Shown: positions 54,760 through 64,000, counted from the first letter of the stretch. The stretch: DNA of 64,000 bases from Ktedonosporobacter rubrisoli (GCF_004208415.1 NZ_CP035758.1:124001-188000), one strand, 5' to 3'. Notes: a model not told the origin generated them from the sequence alone. Translations and numbers: made by a program.

Positions 54760-56160
54760 CTAACAGGGCTTTTGGGCCGTCACCTTATCGGCCTTGACAA
54801 GCCTGGCTCCAAGTAAGCCTGCCAGGCCAGCAATAAGCAACGCGGGCACACAGGTGTAGATAAGAGCCATCCCTAGCTCATAGCCTGCTCGGGCTTGCAG
54901 AAAGTGCTGACCGTGAGTTGGGTCGATCACAGTAGCTACAATACCTATCAAGGGTGAGGAGAATGCTTCTCCCAGCAAGGTGGCTATTAGCGAAAACGTG
55001 GCCAGCGCAGAGGCTCGCTGGGCTGTCGGCACAATTTCCTGGACGACGGCCAATACAACACCTTCGAATACATTGAGTAACAACGAAACCAGGAAACGAA
55101 GTGCGCTGGAAATGACCAGATCATGACCATTTAGCCCGATCAGGATTGAGCCTACCATACATGGTATACTCAGCAGGAAGGCAATCCCTCCGATCAGCAG
55201 TCCCGCACCACTCCAGCGTCGGCTACACAGTTCGGTAGTATAGCCACCCAGAAGAGTACCTGCTATCCCTGCACTAGCCCCGACCAGGCCACTTACGAGC
55301 CCCGCATCAGCCGAACTTAACCCAAAGAGATCACTTTGTTGCAGGAGCGTGGGCAAATAGATGCCTGTACTGTACAGCACAAACCATGCGCCACCTTGCA
55401 TGATGATTACTATGAGCAGGCTCTTGATGCGCAATAAACTGAGCCAACCTGTCAAGAAGCTGCACAGGCTCTCTACTAATGACGTGCGCTCTCTTACTTG
55501 CTTATGCTGTGGCACGCCCTCCGTGCTCTGCCCGGTATCCGCAGGCTCACGAATGCGCCATATTAGCCCAGCTAGCGCTAGCCCAATCACACCAGTTAGC
55601 AGGAATGCCCAACGCCAGCGGCCCTCCCCTCCCAACGCACCGCCCAATATGGTACCTAGCATAAAGCCAAGCAGAGAAGCAATTGACCACCAGCTCAACA
55701 TTCGCATGCTTCTGGACTGTCCAAAAAAATCGCTAATGAGCACTTCGCTGGCCGGACCATAACCCGCCTCGCCAATGCCTCCTATGACGCGCCAGAAGAA
55801 AAGAGTTCCGAGGCTCCATGTTAGTCCTGTTGCAATCGCAGAAAGGCCCCAGATGGCAACACAGAGCGCAATGATATTTCTTCGCGCTGTCCGATCGGCC
55901 CACATTCCCAGTGGAATGATGCCAAATGTTGAAAAAATCAGATAGGCTGAAGCTAGATAGCCAATACCTTCAATGCCAAAGTGCAGTTCTCTGGCAATAT
56001 TATTTGCTGCGCCAGCCAGCAGATAGCGATCAAAGTAGTAAAAAAAGTTGATACAGAACAATAGAGCAAAAATATAGTAGGCATAGCTATTACCTAACTT
56101 ATCTTCACGCCTGGCTCCCGACAGAGATGCTATTTTCGGTGCGTCGCCCTCATGATGCAT
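54760..56160 (-). CDS. MFS transporter (organic-anion/hexuronate ACS-like group)
   Basis: A 466-aa protein with 12 predicted helices. FYYFDRYLLAGAANNIARELHFG near residues 40-62 and GMWADRTARR near 88-97 match MFS members of the anion:cation symporter or sialate/phosphoglycerate group. A hydrophilic central loop carries many charges (about 205-230). GAAGGG lies 8 bp before the ATG. The substrate is not predictable. Confidence 0.85.
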   Translation of the reverse strand: MHHEGDAPKIASLSGARREDKLGNSYAYYIFALLFCINFFYYFDRYLLAGAANNIARELHFGIEGIGYLASAYLIFSTFGIIPLGMWADRTARRNIIALCVAIWGLSAIATGLTWSLGTLFFWRVIGGIGEAGYGPASEVLISDFFGQSRSMRMLSWWSIASLLGFMLGTILGGALGGEGRWRWAFLLTGVIGLALAGLIWRIREPADTGQSTEGVPQHKQVRERTSLVESLCSFLTGWLSLLRIKSLLIVIIMQGGAWFVLYSTGIYLPTLLQQSDLFGLSSADAGLVSGLVGASAGIAGTLLGGYTTELCSRRWSGAGLLIGGIAFLLSIPCMVGSILIGLNGHDLVISSALRFLVSLLLNVFEGVVLAVVQEIVPTAQRASALATFSLIATLLGEAFSSPLIGIVATVIDPTHGQHFLQARAGYELGMALIYTCVPALLIAGLAGLLGARLVKADKVTAQKPC

Positions 56161-56741
56161 ATTAATTTTTCCCTTCTTCAGAAGCCTCTGCTTCTAGCAA
56201 TGCAAACCAATCGACGGCAAAAATCACCCTGACGGTGCAATCGCGGGACGGCATAGAACAACGCCAGGAAGGTCGAAAGAAGCTGTATTGCTCCTGCTTG
56301 GAAAGGATTGGAGGGGCGCGGGCAGCACAAATTACGCCAGCACATGCAGGCGTACAAGAACACACACTATATCCGGCAAAGCCCTGCTTATACAACAGAG
56401 CTAGTCAGGCACATTTAGCGGCTCATATGGCTCACTTGAGCAAATTCATATTTTTCCTGCGACTAATGAAAAATATCCCACACAAGAATATACCATTTTA
56501 TCGGCTCTCTAGCTCCTGAACGCTTTAGCAAACGTTCTATAGACAAAGTATATACATTTTTTGCAGAGTTAAACAGATTTTTATACGTAGCAGAAGATTT
56601 TGCTAGCTGAGGTATACTTTAAGTAAGGATGCTGGTTGGTAGCGCAGATAGGGCAAAGAAGGCAGACAAAGTGCGCCAGCCCCTATCTCTTAGCATCAGC
56701 CCAGTCCTGCTATCTGGTTGTAATGTAGGGAGGTATATCTC
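56161..56741. other. 581-bp intergenic stretch between divergent genes
   Basis: No convincing gene. A minus-strand frame of 77 codons (56162-56395) is Cys- and Arg-rich without a ribosome site and is not called. The region should contain the promoters of the MFS gene and of the small secreted protein. Confidence 0.35.
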
Positions 56742-57107
56742 GTGTATAGAGCAAAAAAATTAATCGGTGTTCTCTTGTGTGCTGTTGGCCTATTCTGTCT
56801 CCTTGGAGGTTTTCACTTAACCGCACATGCCGCCCCCGCAACGCCTGCCCCATCACTTAAGCATCAGGTCATGATGCCCCAAACGAGCTGCGGGTCCGAT
56901 GAGGCCGAAGTGGATGCTAAATATGGCGACACATGCCTTGGATCGGGTTCCTTACAACTTCTTTTTTATGTTTCAAGGATTTGTAATAACTTCAGCGACA
57001 CTAACGTCTATTTCCAGATTGCTAATACCAATCAGCCGGCGGTAACTATACGGCCGGGAACATGCCAAGGCTTCAATGGTATACATGGGATCGTTTACGT
57101 TTCTTGA
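56742..57107 (+). CDS. small secreted Cys-containing protein, unknown
   Basis: A 121-aa protein with a signal peptide (about residues 1-31, ending AHAA), a short Pro/Ala linker and a 75-residue mature domain with four Cys (50, 66, 82 and 108 or close) and beta-strand patterns. GTG 56742 has AGGGAGG 8 bp upstream. No family recognised; it may be an exported binding or bacteriocin-like protein. Confidence 0.62.
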   Translation: MYRAKKLIGVLLCAVGLFCLLGGFHLTAHAAPATPAPSLKHQVMMPQTSCGSDEAEVDAKYGDTCLGSGSLQLLFYVSRICNNFSDTNVYFQIANTNQPAVTIRPGTCQGFNGIHGIVYVS

Positions 57108-57377
57108 GCTTAGAGGGCGGCCATTTGTGTCGCCCTTCCACAGCTTTAGTGCTGTTCGAATCCAGCGTTTCCGGTTTAGTCGATCCTCATTTTCTCCAAT
57201 TGGTACCTCGTCGCACGCTCGGTCGTATGCCCATTCCTTAGTTATGATATACTCAATGATGTCACCTTTTTATCAAAGGTTGCTTATTTTGGGGCAAGAA
57301 GGAGTGCATACCTCTCTCAAAAGGTTATTTAATAAGTACAGCAATTCTTCCTTGCTCTTCTTTAATGAGGGAAAGAT

Positions 57378-58253
57378 ATGACTGATAATCCAGATGTACC
57401 AGCCAATTCACCACAATATGAAGGCTATATTGTTGATGCAGAAAATGCAGCAGAGATGGCTCGTCTGATGCGACAAGAGCACTTGCTCACGCGTATGATG
57501 GGTGGACCGCTGCCGGAGATAGCTGATCTCTCCCAGATTACACAGGTACTCGATGTCGCTTGTGGAACTGGTGGCTGGCTCTTTGATCTGGTTGCCCACT
57601 ATCCGCGCATGCGAGGGGTAGGCATTGACAATAGCATACTAATGATGAACTACGCTAGCTACCTGGTAAAAGAGATAGAGAACCCTCCTGATCTTCAATT
57701 TCAAGTAATGGACGCCACCCAGCCCCTCTCCTTCGCTGACAGTACTTTTGATCTCGTTAACGGGCGCTTGCTCACTGGTTTTCTCACTAAAGAGCTCTGG
57801 TCCTCTCTACTTAAAGAATGCGCTCGTATCACACGGAAAGGGGGGATTATACGCCTGACAGATGCAGAATGGAACTTTACCACCAGTCCTGCCCTCAGCA
57901 CTTATAAGCATTTGTGCACCCAGGCGGTATACCGCGCTGGTCATAGTTTTTCTCCCCATGGCGATACCTTCGGTACCACCCCAGTTCTGCGCCTCCTCCT
58001 TCAGCAGGCTGGCTACCAGAACATCGAGCTGCGCCCATATGTTATCGATGCCTCAGCAGGAACCGAGGCTCATGCAGGAACTGTTCAAAACTATCTTGTC
58101 TTCTATAAGCTGCTGCAGCCGTTCTTGCTGCAGATGCAGGTAGCCTCTCAAGAGGATTTGGATCGCACCTTCGCTCAGATGGAGGAGGAAGTGCAGGCAA
58201 AGGATTTCTGTTGCCTCGACTATTATCTCACGGTTTGGGGATACAAGTTCTAA
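57378..58253 (+). CDS. class I SAM-dependent methyltransferase
   Basis: A 291-aa methyltransferase. VLDVACGTGGWLFDLVAHYP near residue 57 is motif I and VMDATQPLSFADSTFDLVNGRL near 112 covers motifs II-III. GAGGGAAAG lies before the ATG. The 270 bp upstream (57108-57377) hold no other gene. The acceptor is unknown. Confidence 0.85.
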   Translation: MTDNPDVPANSPQYEGYIVDAENAAEMARLMRQEHLLTRMMGGPLPEIADLSQITQVLDVACGTGGWLFDLVAHYPRMRGVGIDNSILMMNYASYLVKEIENPPDLQFQVMDATQPLSFADSTFDLVNGRLLTGFLTKELWSSLLKECARITRKGGIIRLTDAEWNFTTSPALSTYKHLCTQAVYRAGHSFSPHGDTFGTTPVLRLLLQQAGYQNIELRPYVIDASAGTEAHAGTVQNYLVFYKLLQPFLLQMQVASQEDLDRTFAQMEEEVQAKDFCCLDYYLTVWGYKF

Positions 58254-58310
58254 GCATGCTTCTGCCTATCCTGCAGTCTGGGAAGCATAACCAACCTGGC
58301 ATTTCTCTCT

Positions 58311-58344
58311 CAGACATGTGAGACATTGAATGCTCACGTGTCTG
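58311..58344 (+). terminator. hairpin after the methyltransferase gene
   Basis: CAGACATGTGAG pairs with CTCACGTGTCTG (12 bp with one G-T pair) around a 10-nt loop, 58 bp after the stop codon. No T-run follows. Confidence 0.45.
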
Positions 58345-58505
58345 ATCTCGCTTTCAGACCCTTTAACCTTTGCTGAGGGTTAGCCCTGGCTGGGAGCACC
58401 AGAAAGGGCGCAAAAATAGTCCTTGATCTGCCCAAAAGTCCTATTCCTTGCTTTAAGCGGTTTCGAACGCGAATTTCTTTCGTTCCCACTTTTGGGGGGA
58501 TGAGT

Positions 58506-59126
58506 ATGTCACAACAAGATCACGAGGAATCTTTACAACGGCAAGCCGAGGCAAATGAGGATCTTTCTCTTCTCGGCAACCAATCCGGAGGATCTTCTTT
58601 AGCAGAAGATCTAGAGATAAACACAAATGAGACTGACGAGCTTGCACAACCTCAGCCGGTCTCGCTAGATTTCCGTATTGCTATATCTCTATTCTCTATC
58701 GTCTTGCTCGCCTTGATAAGCGCTGTAAACCTCTTCATGGCTCGCCTGGTAACCTCCAGGTTCCTGGATGTGGCACTATCCCATAGCCAGGTCAAGCGCT
58801 TCTGGCTCTTTGCTCTGCTGCCTGTAGTGCTATCTATTGTTCTTTCGATAGCCGCATCATGGCTCAATTATTATTTCTATCGTAAAGGAAATCCTCCTGT
58901 CACCAGGGAAGGAAAGCTTGCCGAAAGGCGGCCTCTCACGACGGGGCAGCGCATGCCTTTGCTCCTCTTTTCGGTCATCCTTTTCGTTCTAACGCTCTTA
59001 AGCCTGTACTTCTACATACGCTTCGATGACAAACGCGGCATTTTTCTGATTGCGACCAGCCTTCTCTGCGCCATCACGCTTAATGGGGCCTCTTTCTGGA
59101 TCAATAAACTGCTGACCCGCCGTTAG
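58506..59126 (+). CDS. four-helix membrane protein, unknown
   Basis: A 206-aa protein with an acidic, Gln-rich N-terminal tail of about 50 residues and four predicted transmembrane helices (about 57-80, 100-122, 150-172 and 180-200). The start is put at ATG 58506, where GGGGGG lies 6 bp upstream; ATG 58500 is directly adjacent to it. No family recognised. It converges on the SnoaL-like gene. Confidence 0.65.
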   Translation: MSQQDHEESLQRQAEANEDLSLLGNQSGGSSLAEDLEINTNETDELAQPQPVSLDFRIAISLFSIVLLALISAVNLFMARLVTSRFLDVALSHSQVKRFWLFALLPVVLSIVLSIAASWLNYYFYRKGNPPVTREGKLAERRPLTTGQRMPLLLFSVILFVLTLLSLYFYIRFDDKRGIFLIATSLLCAITLNGASFWINKLLTRR

Positions 59127-59217
59127 AAACCCAACAAGTTCGTTAGCAATGAGCTGGCCACTGGCAAGTAGCATATAGAAAATATGGGCCATCGCGTGAT
59201 GGCCCACCAACCAGATT

Positions 59218-59577
59218 TTATGCATACGTCTTACGAAAGACACTTTTGCGGCTGATCTTATCACCAACAAACTCAAATACGTCACATCCATGCTGGGGAA
59301 TAACGCGCCCCTCAGCATCTGTATAGTCATAACGCCACTCAGAAAGACCCTTGTCACCATGGACAAAGGTCAGGCCAATCTGTAATTCTCCATCGCCATC
59401 GTCAGCCAACACTTCTATAAACTTCTTTCGTATCGCTTCCTTACCCACATAGGTTTGGCCTGGCTCAGGACCAGTGGAGGTCTCATAGATGCACTCTTCT
59501 GCGATGAAGGACATCACTGCTTCTATATCCTGACGTATCCAGGCTTTGATGAACTCGCGCAAACGTTCTTCGGACAT
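59218..59577 (-). CDS. SnoaL-like (NTF2-fold) protein
   Basis: A 119-aa cone-fold protein: LREFIKAWIRQDIEAVMSFIAEECIYET opens it (residues 5-32), and an FVGDKISRKSVFRK strand closes it. Members act as polyketide cyclases, isomerases or small-molecule binders. AAAGGAG is 7 bp before the ATG. The function is not predictable. Confidence 0.82.
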   Translation of the reverse strand: MSEERLREFIKAWIRQDIEAVMSFIAEECIYETSTGPEPGQTYVGKEAIRKKFIEVLADDGDGELQIGLTFVHGDKGLSEWRYDYTDAEGRVIPQHGCDVFEFVGDKISRKSVFRKTYA

Positions 59578-59963
59578 TAACGAACTCCTTTGTTACGACA
59601 TCTTAGACTCTATACGCGATAATATATGAAAAGTAGAAGTAAGGTTAGTGCCACTAGCGGCGGATTTTCATAAGGCCACTTTTCATGCAGAAAGTCGCTA
59701 TGGCTCCGCCTCTCAGCAAGAGAAAGAAGTTGTGAGCAGCCAGGGCTTCTATATGGCCTCTAAAGATCTGCTGAGAGAAATAATATAAAAACGCGGTTCG
59801 ATACTGTCACTCTTCTCAGCTATATTCTTCATGATAGGGGAAGCAGGCGGGCTCTACTTCATAATACAGGATAGTAAAATATTCGAAGGCATATCAACGA
59901 GCTCTGAGCATGAGTAGCGCCTATACTCGCATTTTGTTACAATCAGAATAGGAGGAACATTTC
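59578..59963. other. 386-bp divergent promoter region
   Basis: It contains the upstream sequences of the SnoaL-like and epoxide hydrolase genes. I see no gene, RNA or repeat in it. Confidence 0.35.
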
Positions 59964-61115
59964 ATGAGTATCCAACCTTTTACTATAGCTATTCCCCCTG
60001 AAATCCTCAGCGATTTGCAAAGCCGCCTGGGTCAAACCCGCTGGCCCGATCAACTGGAAGGTGCGGGTTGGGACTATGGAACAAATCTAGAATATCTCAG
60101 GGAACTGGTGGACTACTGGCAGCATAAGTATGACTGGAGGGTCCAGGAAGCCTGGCTCAATCAATTTGCCAACTTCCGCGCCAACATCGATGGCCTGGGT
60201 ATCCACTTCATTCATGAGAAAGGAAAAGGTCCAGATTCGCTACCAATCATCATTACGCATGGTTGGCCCAGCACTTTCTTTGAGATGCTTAAGCTTGTTC
60301 CGCTACTCACCGATCCAGCGCGTTATGGTGGCGATCCTGCCGATGCCTTCGATGTTGTTGTCCCATCCTTGCCAGGCTTCGGATTTTCCGACCGTCCAGC
60401 TTCGCGCGGCTGGCAACTTTCCCATACTGCAGAGCTATGGGCACGCCTGATGGCTGATGAGCTTGGCTACAAACAGTTCGCCGCCGCCGGTGGTGACTTC
60501 GGGAGTGGAGTCACGCGGCTACTGGCCCTCGCGCATCCCAATCTGCTCATAGGCATTCACCTTACCTACCTTGGTTTCCCAACTCTGCACGCTGACCGCT
60601 CTAACCTCACAGCAGCTGAACAGCAGTATTTGCAAGCGGTGCAACAATGGATGATGCGCGAAGGCGGCTATGCCATGATTCACTCAACGAAGCCGCAAAC
60701 GCTCGCCTATGGCCTGAATGATTCGCCGGTTGGCCTGGCTGGCTGGATTGTGGAAAAGTTTCAGTCACTCAGCGATTGCGATGGCGAGCTTGAGCGTAGT
60801 TTTAGCAAAGATGAGCTGCTGAACAACATAATGATTTATTGGGTCACCGAGACACTTAACTCCTCGATCCGCACATATTACGAGAATGTTCATCTGCCGC
60901 CGCCGCTACAAGCAGGAGAGCGCATTAAAGTTCCCGCCGGGGTTGCACTCTTTCCAAAGGAAGCTAACCGTCCGCCTCGCGAATGGGGAGAGCGCAGCCT
61001 GCAGATCGAGCGCTGGACAGAGATGCCGCGGGGCGGGCATTTTGCAGCTCTGGAAGAGCCTGAACTGCTCGCCGAGGAGATGCGCACTTTCTTCCGCCCG
61101 CTCCGCAACAGATGA
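59964..61115 (+). CDS. epoxide hydrolase, microsomal type (EHN domain)
   Basis: A 383-aa alpha/beta hydrolase that opens epoxides to diols. The N-terminal EHN domain spans about 1-100. The catalytic Asp lies in AAAGGDFGSG near residue 179, the oxyanion HGWPST near 99, and the catalytic His in MPRGGHFAALEEPE near 362. TAGGAGG is 8 bp before the ATG. A terminator follows. Confidence 0.9.
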   Translation: MSIQPFTIAIPPEILSDLQSRLGQTRWPDQLEGAGWDYGTNLEYLRELVDYWQHKYDWRVQEAWLNQFANFRANIDGLGIHFIHEKGKGPDSLPIIITHGWPSTFFEMLKLVPLLTDPARYGGDPADAFDVVVPSLPGFGFSDRPASRGWQLSHTAELWARLMADELGYKQFAAAGGDFGSGVTRLLALAHPNLLIGIHLTYLGFPTLHADRSNLTAAEQQYLQAVQQWMMREGGYAMIHSTKPQTLAYGLNDSPVGLAGWIVEKFQSLSDCDGELERSFSKDELLNNIMIYWVTETLNSSIRTYYENVHLPPPLQAGERIKVPAGVALFPKEANRPPREWGERSLQIERWTEMPRGGHFAALEEPELLAEEMRTFFRPLRNR

Positions 61116-61155
61116 GTTACTCCCCTTCGCCAAGGAGGAAAGCCGCTCTATAAAT

Positions 61156-61189
61156 CCTCAGTTTCCCTTCCCTCTTCTGGGAACTGAGG
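61156..61189. terminator. hairpin between convergent genes
   Basis: CCTCAGTTTCCC pairs with GGGAACTGAGG (one bulge) around an 11-nt loop, between the epoxide hydrolase gene and the NIF3-like gene. Confidence 0.5.
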
Positions 61190-61263
61190 AACTCCTCGGC
61201 CTGGCAGAATTCGTGGATTACGAAAATGGCCTTAAGCAAGCCACCGGGCCAAAGTGTAAGCGC

Positions 61264-62058
61264 TCAGATAGCGAGCGTAGGATTGCCGACCGCGATATAT
61301 GTAATAGGTATAGTAGCCGGTACTCTGGAGCGCAGCCAATCGGCTAGATAGCGCATACCATCCTCCTCGCTTTTTGCATGGCCGAGAATTACCAGCGCTT
61401 TGTTATATCCCAGCGCATTGGCATCGCGTACATATTCGCAGGTCTGCCATTCAATAGTCTCTCCGCATAAGAGCACGTCGACATCCAACTTTTGAAATAC
61501 CTCGATCTGCCGCGTTCCACCTGCCGCCCCAACCATCAGACCCAGGCGCTGGCAAGATTGCTGTGGATTGCCAACAATGCGAACAGTTGGCATAGCCAGC
61601 TTCTCTTTCAGGTGAGCAACCAGGGTCTCCAGGGTCATTTCAGGAATAATTGCAAGCACCCGCTGATCAGGCTGATAGTACTGCTCCCAGCCAAGTTGGC
61701 GCAGCAGGCCGGTAATGATCCCATCTGGTCTCTGCATATGCCAGTAATCATGGTAGCGCCAGATAGCCAGCTGATTTTGTTCCAGAAAGTCTCGTTTGCG
61801 CTGATAAACAGGGTCATCTCCTAGCCAGTCAGTATGGTCACGATGATCATAGAAAGTTGGCTCATGGGTAATAATCAGGTTAGCACCCAGTTGGACAGCC
61901 TGGCGCAAGACATCCATCGTCGCGGTAAAAGTTGTGACGATCCCCGTAACTGGTTGCGCTGGATCGCCGCACTTCACAGTGTCAACAGAGTCAACCCGAG
62001 GAGCTCCTGGCACCGCTTCGATCATGCTGTCTATAATATCCTGAATCGTTGTAGACAT
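61264..62058 (-). CDS. NIF3-like dinuclear metal-centre protein
   Basis: A 264-aa protein of the NIF3/DUF34 type. VTTFTATMDVLRQAV and NLIITHEPTFYDHRD near residue 64 contribute the metal-binding His and Asp; CGETIEWQTCEYVRDAN and ILGHAKSEEDGMRYLADWL near the end supply the C-terminal metal ligands. AAAGGAG precedes ATG 62058, which is preferred to 62109. Suggested roles include metal chaperoning or GTP cyclohydrolase-like turnover; none is proven. Confidence 0.82.
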   Translation of the reverse strand: MSTTIQDIIDSMIEAVPGAPRVDSVDTVKCGDPAQPVTGIVTTFTATMDVLRQAVQLGANLIITHEPTFYDHRDHTDWLGDDPVYQRKRDFLEQNQLAIWRYHDYWHMQRPDGIITGLLRQLGWEQYYQPDQRVLAIIPEMTLETLVAHLKEKLAMPTVRIVGNPQQSCQRLGLMVGAAGGTRQIEVFQKLDVDVLLCGETIEWQTCEYVRDANALGYNKALVILGHAKSEEDGMRYLADWLRSRVPATIPITYIAVGNPTLAI

Positions 62059-62310
62059 AGCCCTTTCTCCTTTTCTTAAATTATTTATGTCAGCGACCCT
62101 CCCTATCACTTAATCCCACTGGCCACACGCGTCTGCGACATAAAAAGCTTTTCCTGCCTCTAGCCCTATAAATAATCCATGACAACCTTGTCTTCCCCGA
62201 CATTATAAGCTACAGCATACCACCACTCCGCAGCTCTGGCCCTCTCGTTAATTATGAAAACTATCAACACTAAACCGACAGAGATTTAGGCTTGATAAAG
62301 CCGCGCCCCC

Positions 62311-63183
62311 TCAGATCTCGGCGCTTACGCCGGTGAGTCTGGCGCTAACTTCCCACAAATGCCGCTGTAATTCGCGATCGTATGAGAGCGTTGAAGATGA
62401 ACGCTCCTTGCAGTTCTCAAAATACTTCCCGCTGACGCCTTCCACGGCGGGAGAAGTTGCCAGATAGAGTGAGGTACGTGCACCCTGCTCAGCGCTGACC
62501 CCGAAGAGCCTGGAGATGCCACTAAGGAAATGGAGAAAAGAGGGTAACGGTTGGGCCCAGATATTCGTAGCCACCACCCCGGGATGCAGGCAATTAGCCG
62601 TAACTTCCGTCCCTTCCAGGCGGCGGGCTAGCTCATAGGTAAAGAGAATCATAGCCAGCTTGGAATTCGCATAAGCTTGCATGATGCTATACTTTTCATG
62701 CTCAAAGCGGAAATCGCTAAGATCGATATGGCCATTCAGATGAGCTGCCGAGCTAACATTTATGATGCGTGCTGGTGTGCTCGCCTTAAGCCTATCCAGC
62801 AACAGATTGGTGAGCAGAAACGCGGAAAAATAATTAACGGCATAGGTTTTCTCAATATTATCGACGCTCAATTGCCGCTGCAAGAAAACGCCGCCGGCAT
62901 TATTCACCAGCCCATGAAGGTGCTCATATTTTTGCTTAAATTGCGCGACAAGTCGCCGCACCTCTTCCAGAGAAGAAAGATCGGCAAGTAGAAGATCGAC
63001 GGCTGTATTGCCGCTCAAGCGCTGAATCTCGTGCTGAGCCGCCTCTCCGCGTGCCTTATCGCGACAAACCATCACAACAGTTGCACCATCCCGGGCCAGG
63101 CCCAGCGCAGTTTCCTTCCCAATGCCAGAGTTAGCGCCTGTCACCATAACGATCTGACCATGCATTATACGTAAATCCTCCAT
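62311..63183 (-). CDS. SDR family oxidoreductase, retinol-dehydrogenase-like
   Basis: A 290-aa SDR with TGANSGIG near residues 15-22, NNAGG near 94, Ser in INVSSAAH near 142 and YANSK near 170-174. The long C-terminal tail and ADLSSLEEVRRLV segment match RDH/WW-oxidoreductase-like enzymes. AGAGAG precedes the first ATG; the ATG six codons later is an alternative start. The substrate is unknown. Confidence 0.9.
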   Translation of the reverse strand: MEDLRIMHGQIVMVTGANSGIGKETALGLARDGATVVMVCRDKARGEAAQHEIQRLSGNTAVDLLLADLSSLEEVRRLVAQFKQKYEHLHGLVNNAGGVFLQRQLSVDNIEKTYAVNYFSAFLLTNLLLDRLKASTPARIINVSSAAHLNGHIDLSDFRFEHEKYSIMQAYANSKLAMILFTYELARRLEGTEVTANCLHPGVVATNIWAQPLPSFLHFLSGISRLFGVSAEQGARTSLYLATSPAVEGVSGKYFENCKERSSSTLSYDRELQRHLWEVSARLTGVSAEI

Positions 63184-63296
63184 TTTCTCTCTTATGCAGG
63201 ATTGCTATTTCCATATAATTATAGTCCAGGATCTCGCATAAGTCTCAAAATACAAGCTATCCTACTATCACAGAGTCGACGACTAAATGCCTGAAT

Positions 63297-63683
63297 CTAC
63301 ACCTCTTGATCAGCTTCGTCCTCGCGTCGCGCAAGCTCCTCTTCATGGGTTTGAGCCCAATCGATAAATGAATCTAGGGTTGGAAGCAGGGATTGCGCAA
63401 GCGCGGTCAGGGCATATTCGACGCGTGGGGGCAGCGTTGGATATACAGTTCGCGTCAGGAAGCGTTGCTTCTCCAATTTCTGTAAGGTCTGGCTGAGCAT
63501 CTTATGCGAGATGCCACGCACATCGCGCTTCAACTGGTTATAGTGCCTGGGCCCACTTACCAGGGCAACGATCACAGGCATAGTCCATTTATCGGCAATC
63601 AGGTCAAGCAAACGCGCTGATGGACAGCGTACACCTCTTGCCACGCGTGGACAAGCATTTTCAAACCACTTTCCTATCTTCAA
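63297..63683 (-). CDS. HxlR-family transcriptional regulator
   Basis: A 128-aa winged-helix protein. CPSARLLDLIADKWTMPVIVAL (about residues 20-41) and RHYNQLKRDVRGISHKMLSQTLQKLE are diagnostic for HxlR. The start is put at TTG 63683 because GGAGGTGA lies 8 bp upstream; an ATG at 63797 would need a long unlikely extension. It is divergent from a quinone/FMN reductase gene, a common pair in which HxlR/QorR-type regulators sense oxidants or quinones. Confidence 0.88.
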   Translation of the reverse strand: MKIGKWFENACPRVARGVRCPSARLLDLIADKWTMPVIVALVSGPRHYNQLKRDVRGISHKMLSQTLQKLEKQRFLTRTVYPTLPPRVEYALTALAQSLLPTLDSFIDWAQTHEEELARREDEADQEV

Positions 63684-63796
63684 GGTACTCACCTCCAGGT
63701 AAGTGATGCACAAAAAAGTGCGTTCTTGTAGAAGATTATTTCCTCTCTTATAGTTAGCAGCATAGCACAAATGAGCTAGTAGAGAGAGGAGAAGCA

Positions 63797-64000
63797 ATGA
63801 ATCCTTATCCCCATATTCTTGTTATCTTTGGCAGTACACGACAAGGGCGCCGAGGCGAAGTTGTGACCAACTGGCTTAAGGAGCGCCTCGCCACTTGTAC
63901 AGATATCACCTTTGAGTTTGTTGATCTGCGCAATGTCTCCCTTCCATTTTTTGATTCCCCTTCCCTTCCTATTTATGGCCATCTAGCCCCCGAAGCTGTG
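63797..64000 (+). CDS. NADPH-dependent FMN reductase-like protein (partial, cut by window end)
   Basis: The first 68 codons read MNPYPHILVIFGSTRQGRRGE..., with ILVIFGSTRQGRRGE forming the flavodoxin-like phosphate loop of NADPH:FMN or quinone reductases (PF03358 type); FEFVDLRNVSLPFFDSP continues the fold. GAGAGGAGAAG lies 3-9 bp upstream of the ATG. The gene runs past the end of the window. The HxlR gene is divergent and likely regulates it. Confidence 0.82.
   Translation, partial: MNPYPHILVIFGSTRQGRRGEVVTNWLKERLATCTDITFEFVDLRNVSLPFFDSPSLPIYGHLAPEAV

Noticed and set aside
56162..56395. 77-codon Cys-rich minus-strand gene
   Set aside because: No ribosome site and composition unlike real small proteins; likely the untranslated region of the MFS gene.
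1..64000. tRNA, rRNA, CRISPR arrays, riboswitches
   Set aside because: I scanned the intergenic stretches and saw no cloverleaf, no repeat-spacer array and no known riboswitch core. A tRNAscan-SE and Rfam run would be decisive.

Overview
The window reads as a piece of a bacterial chromosome with intermediate GC, dense genes on both strands, AGGAGG-type ribosome sites, and a mixture of ATG, GTG and TTG starts. Several traits suggest a mycelial-type Chloroflexota (Ktedonobacteria-like) soil bacterium: many HTH-plus-helical-repeat regulators, many short-chain dehydrogenases, MFS exporters, lipoproteins with Ser/Thr/Pro-rich linkers, and unusual domain fusions. This placement is an inference from gene style; the window contains no rRNA or other marker. 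I saw no rRNA, tRNA, CRISPR array or replication origin.

Layout. 1-8.9 kb: a hairpin-rich inverted-repeat element, a lipoprotein hydrolase, an AraC regulator divergent from an SDR, an M42 aminopeptidase, a metallo-beta-lactamase-fold hydrolase divergent from an Lrp regulator, then peptide deformylase overlapping a molybdopterin oxidoreductase. 8.9-16.3 kb: a MocR regulator divergent from an aminotransferase, a permease remnant, an SDR without its catalytic Tyr/Lys, a GNAT, an MFS exporter and a Tat-type ferritin-like protein. 16.8-20.3 kb: an FAD sugar-oxidase-like enzyme, a frameshifted PIG-L deacetylase and a TIM-barrel glycosidase-like protein in one run. 20.5-27.6 kb: a histidine kinase with an N-terminal HTH, a CGNR regulator, a duplicated-domain unknown, and an XRE-HTH/DD-peptidase fusion divergent from a class B penicillin-binding protein. 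27.6-35.4 kb: DUF1579-like, HAD-Nudix fusion, APC permease, Nudix, a DUF5348-like protein, Xaa-Pro aminopeptidase and DoxX-like genes.

35.7-40.1 kb is a complete sugar ABC importer (binding lipoprotein, two permeases, no ATPase in the locus) with its LacI regulator. 40.4-44.9 kb holds an XRE/helical-repeat regulator, an AraC-SDR pair and a MarR gene with a nearly perfect operator and an apparently leaderless start. 45.3-48.9 kb is a four-gene zinc/manganese-type ABC importer behind a perfect 8-3-8 palindrome. 50.4-54.0 kb looks like a decayed mobile island: a truncated TniB/TnsC-like ATPase, a methyltransferase, and a TPR gene bracketed by two identical 124-bp direct repeats. 54.2-64.0 kb returns to ordinary genes: GNAT, MFS, a small secreted protein, a methyltransferase, a membrane protein, SnoaL-like, epoxide hydrolase, NIF3-like, SDR, and an HxlR regulator divergent from an FMN reductase cut by the window edge.

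The strongest candidate for something undescribed is the cytoplasmic-looking XRE-HTH/penicillin-binding peptidase fusion facing a PBP gene, which could be a one-component sensor of beta-lactams or muropeptides.
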